A stretch of DNA of 5,713 nucleotides from a bacterium (lineage in GTDB: Bacteria > Auribacterota > Auribacteria > Auribacterales > Auribacteraceae), in NCBI GenBank assembly GCA_021161885.1, contig JAGGZS010000300.1, forward strand, positions 1 to 5,713, read 5' to 3'. Below, piece after piece: positions 4,598-5,713 of this stretch. The notes below the pieces were generated by a model. The model had not been told where the DNA came from. It saw only the letters and a list, made by a program, of their open reading frames with translations, and ran no database searches. The translations under genes were made by a program, and so were the position numbers. Within the stretch, counting starts at the first letter, position 1. Each line of letters starts with the position of its first letter.

Positions 4598-5269
4598 ATG
4601 GATACATACCAGGGAACAGGATTAAGCCTCAAAGATATCCAAAATGAAGTATGCAGGCGATGTTTCAAGGACACATCCACATTCCGCTCTTTAATAACAA
4701 ACTGGGTAAACGAGGCACAGCAGAAAATATCCGTACTCGCCAACGGCAGATGGTGGTGGCTTGAAAAATCTGCGGATTTATCTATTGCCGATTCCGATAA
4801 CAGCGTTGTTTTGCCTTTAGACTTTTTTGAACTTATTGATAATACATCCGTAAAAGACATCACCGATAATGGTTTTCTTAAAATAGTCGAACATAAAAGT
4901 TTTAATGAAACCGTTTCTGCCGGTTCGCAAAAAGGTCGACCTGTAAAGTGCACTGTTTTTTCTCAAACCGATTCAACGCAGAGAATAATGAATTTTTACC
5001 CTTCATCAGACGGGCAAAGGACAATCAAGATAGATTATTACAAGGTTCTGCCCGATCTTATAAATGATGAAGATGTTTCGGTTATTCCATATTGGTATCA
5101 GTATCTGCTTGTGGATTTTGCAGTAATGCGCGGACAAGAACACCGCCAGCAATCTGAACTTGCCCAGCTAGCCCGCTCAAACTGGATTGATGCAATATCA
5201 CAGCTGGTTATCGAAGCAGACCATCGCTCGGATATTCAACGAGTCCTGCACAGAAAATGGAGGTGGTAA
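4598..5269 (+). CDS. Phage head-tail adaptor protein (SU10/podovirus-like)
   Basis: A 223-residue protein that follows the typical pattern of connector proteins placed behind the capsid gene. It opens with a short helix (LSLKDIQNEVCRRC, 9-22) and then FRSLITNWVNEAQQKI (29-44), the 'W-(I/V)-NEAQ' motif. Next comes RWWWLEKSADLSI (51-63), then VVLPLDFFELID (70-81), matching 'Y-x-LP-x-DF'. A beta-rich middle follows (GRPVKCTVF, then IMNFYPSSDGQRTIKIDYYKVLP, about 113-152), then VSVIPYWYQYLLVDFAVMRG (160-179) and a helical C-terminus. Family members form a ring under the portal that joins head to tail. The portal itself is not in the window. The ribosome binding site AAGGAA lies before a T-tract. 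A 70-base gap precedes the gene, and its end touches the next gene. Confidence 0.75.
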   Translation: MDTYQGTGLSLKDIQNEVCRRCFKDTSTFRSLITNWVNEAQQKISVLANGRWWWLEKSADLSIADSDNSVVLPLDFFELIDNTSVKDITDNGFLKIVEHKSFNETVSAGSQKGRPVKCTVFSQTDSTQRIMNFYPSSDGQRTIKIDYYKVLPDLINDEDVSVIPYWYQYLLVDFAVMRGQEHRQQSELAQLARSNWIDAISQLVIEADHRSDIQRVLHRKWRW

Positions 5270-5274
5270 TATTG
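5259..5274 (+). promoter_or_regulatory. Ribosome binding site deciding a TTG start
   Basis: GGAGGTGG (5259-5266) overlaps the last codons of the adaptor gene and sits five bases before TTG (5272-5274). An upstream in-frame ATG at 5257-5259 has no binding site in front of it and overlaps the site itself. TTG is therefore the more likely start of the following gene. Confidence 0.6.
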
Positions 5275-5709
5275 GAAATTTTTCAGAATTTTGATTTTTC
5301 AGGCGGACTTAATATCGTAAACGGCATTACGCAAATATCACCTGCCCAATGCGCGTTATCACAAAATTTTATTTCTGACGGGAAAAAACTTAATACGTTA
5401 AGCGGATTTATAAAATTCAATAAATATCCAATTGAAGGATATGTGCTAAAACCGGTAAAATCGTTGTTCAGGTTTATTAGTCCGTCCGATACCAATATTA
5501 AAAAATTTCTCGCATCCATCGGTGATAAAATATGGACAGCGGATGAATTTTCACAACAATGGACTCCGTTAATATCAAATTTAAACGATAACGATACCGT
5601 AGACTTTACCCAGATAGGCGATTTTTACTGTTATATACTTAATCAATCTAACGGATTATACAAATATAACGGTATAGCTGCACCCTATAATGGGAGTGTT
5701 GCGAAATAA
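5272..5709 (+). CDS. Tail/virion protein, possibly cut short at the right edge
   Basis: From the TTG start the product is 145 residues; the ATG at 5257 would give 150. The N-terminus FDFSGGLNIVNG (7-18), then LSQNFISDGKKLNTLSGFIKF (about 29-49), matches a common phage tail-protein opening of the form 'F-x-GGLN ... QN-x-x-x-D-G-x-L-x-x-x-x-G(F/Y)'. It continues with FLASIGDKIWTADEFSQQW (about 79-97), VDFTQIGDFYCYILNQSNGLYKYNG (about 109-133) and ends soon after. In the proteins I have in mind this repeats as beta-propeller-like blades and continues much further. Here TAA (5707-5709) falls four bases before the window's edge. This may be a genuine short protein, a frameshift with the rest beyond the edge, or a split gene. 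The adaptor gene lies directly upstream, which supports a tail or virion role. Confidence 0.65.
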   Translation: MEIFQNFDFSGGLNIVNGITQISPAQCALSQNFISDGKKLNTLSGFIKFNKYPIEGYVLKPVKSLFRFISPSDTNIKKFLASIGDKIWTADEFSQQWTPLISNLNDNDTVDFTQIGDFYCYILNQSNGLYKYNGIAAPYNGSVAK

Positions 5710-5713
5710 AATC

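Noticed and set aside
4462..4953. 163-residue minus-strand frame
   Set aside because: It lies opposite the adaptor gene, whose protein matches a known pattern; the minus-strand product has no recognisable features.

Overview
The window looks like a piece of a tailed bacteriophage genome or prophage from a moderately AT-rich bacterium. Strong AGGAGG-type ribosome binding sites, standard ATG starts and a tight rightward run of virion-type genes support this. The host cannot be named from the sequence. A metagenomic origin is plausible, because the virion proteins match family patterns (Mu gpT-like capsid, SU10/podovirus-like adaptor) but not closely any individual phage I recognise.

Left part (1-657), minus strand: a small winged-helix 'excisionase-family' DNA-binding protein (319-510) is coupled by an 8-base overlap to an unrecognised, cysteine-containing protein that runs off the left edge. 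Behind the regulator lies an AT-rich intergenic stretch with short direct repeats and a 10-bp palindrome.

Middle (about 644-1190), minus strand: an IS200-type insertion sequence carries only the single-strand-DNA transposase TnpA. Its HUH motif and catalytic Tyr are intact. A hairpin sits at the gene's 3' end, and a matching 15-bp sequence lies beyond its 5' end. The element sits at the junction between the leftward module and the rightward virion module.

Right part (1412-5713), plus strand: a late-gene cassette in this order: a phage GroES-like co-chaperonin, a probable scaffolding protein, a conserved-looking small protein of unknown role, the major capsid protein (HK97 fold, Mu gpT-like), a strong stem-loop, a 37-residue zinc-ribbon protein, a small membrane/coiled-coil protein, a 61-residue amphipathic protein overlapping it, a head-tail adaptor, and a tail/virion protein that stops just before the right edge. 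The likely logic is that the co-chaperonin helps host GroEL fold capsid protein, the scaffold shapes the procapsid, and the adaptor and following protein join the tail. Terminase, portal and maturation protease, which usually precede the scaffold, are absent from the window. The cassette therefore either starts here by rearrangement or is arranged unusually.

The most interesting points are the co-chaperonin gene leading the scaffold-capsid block, the 12-bp perfect stem-loop behind the capsid gene that is not a normal terminator, the cluster of three tiny genes that follows it, and the repeated use of a T-tract between ribosome binding site and start codon.
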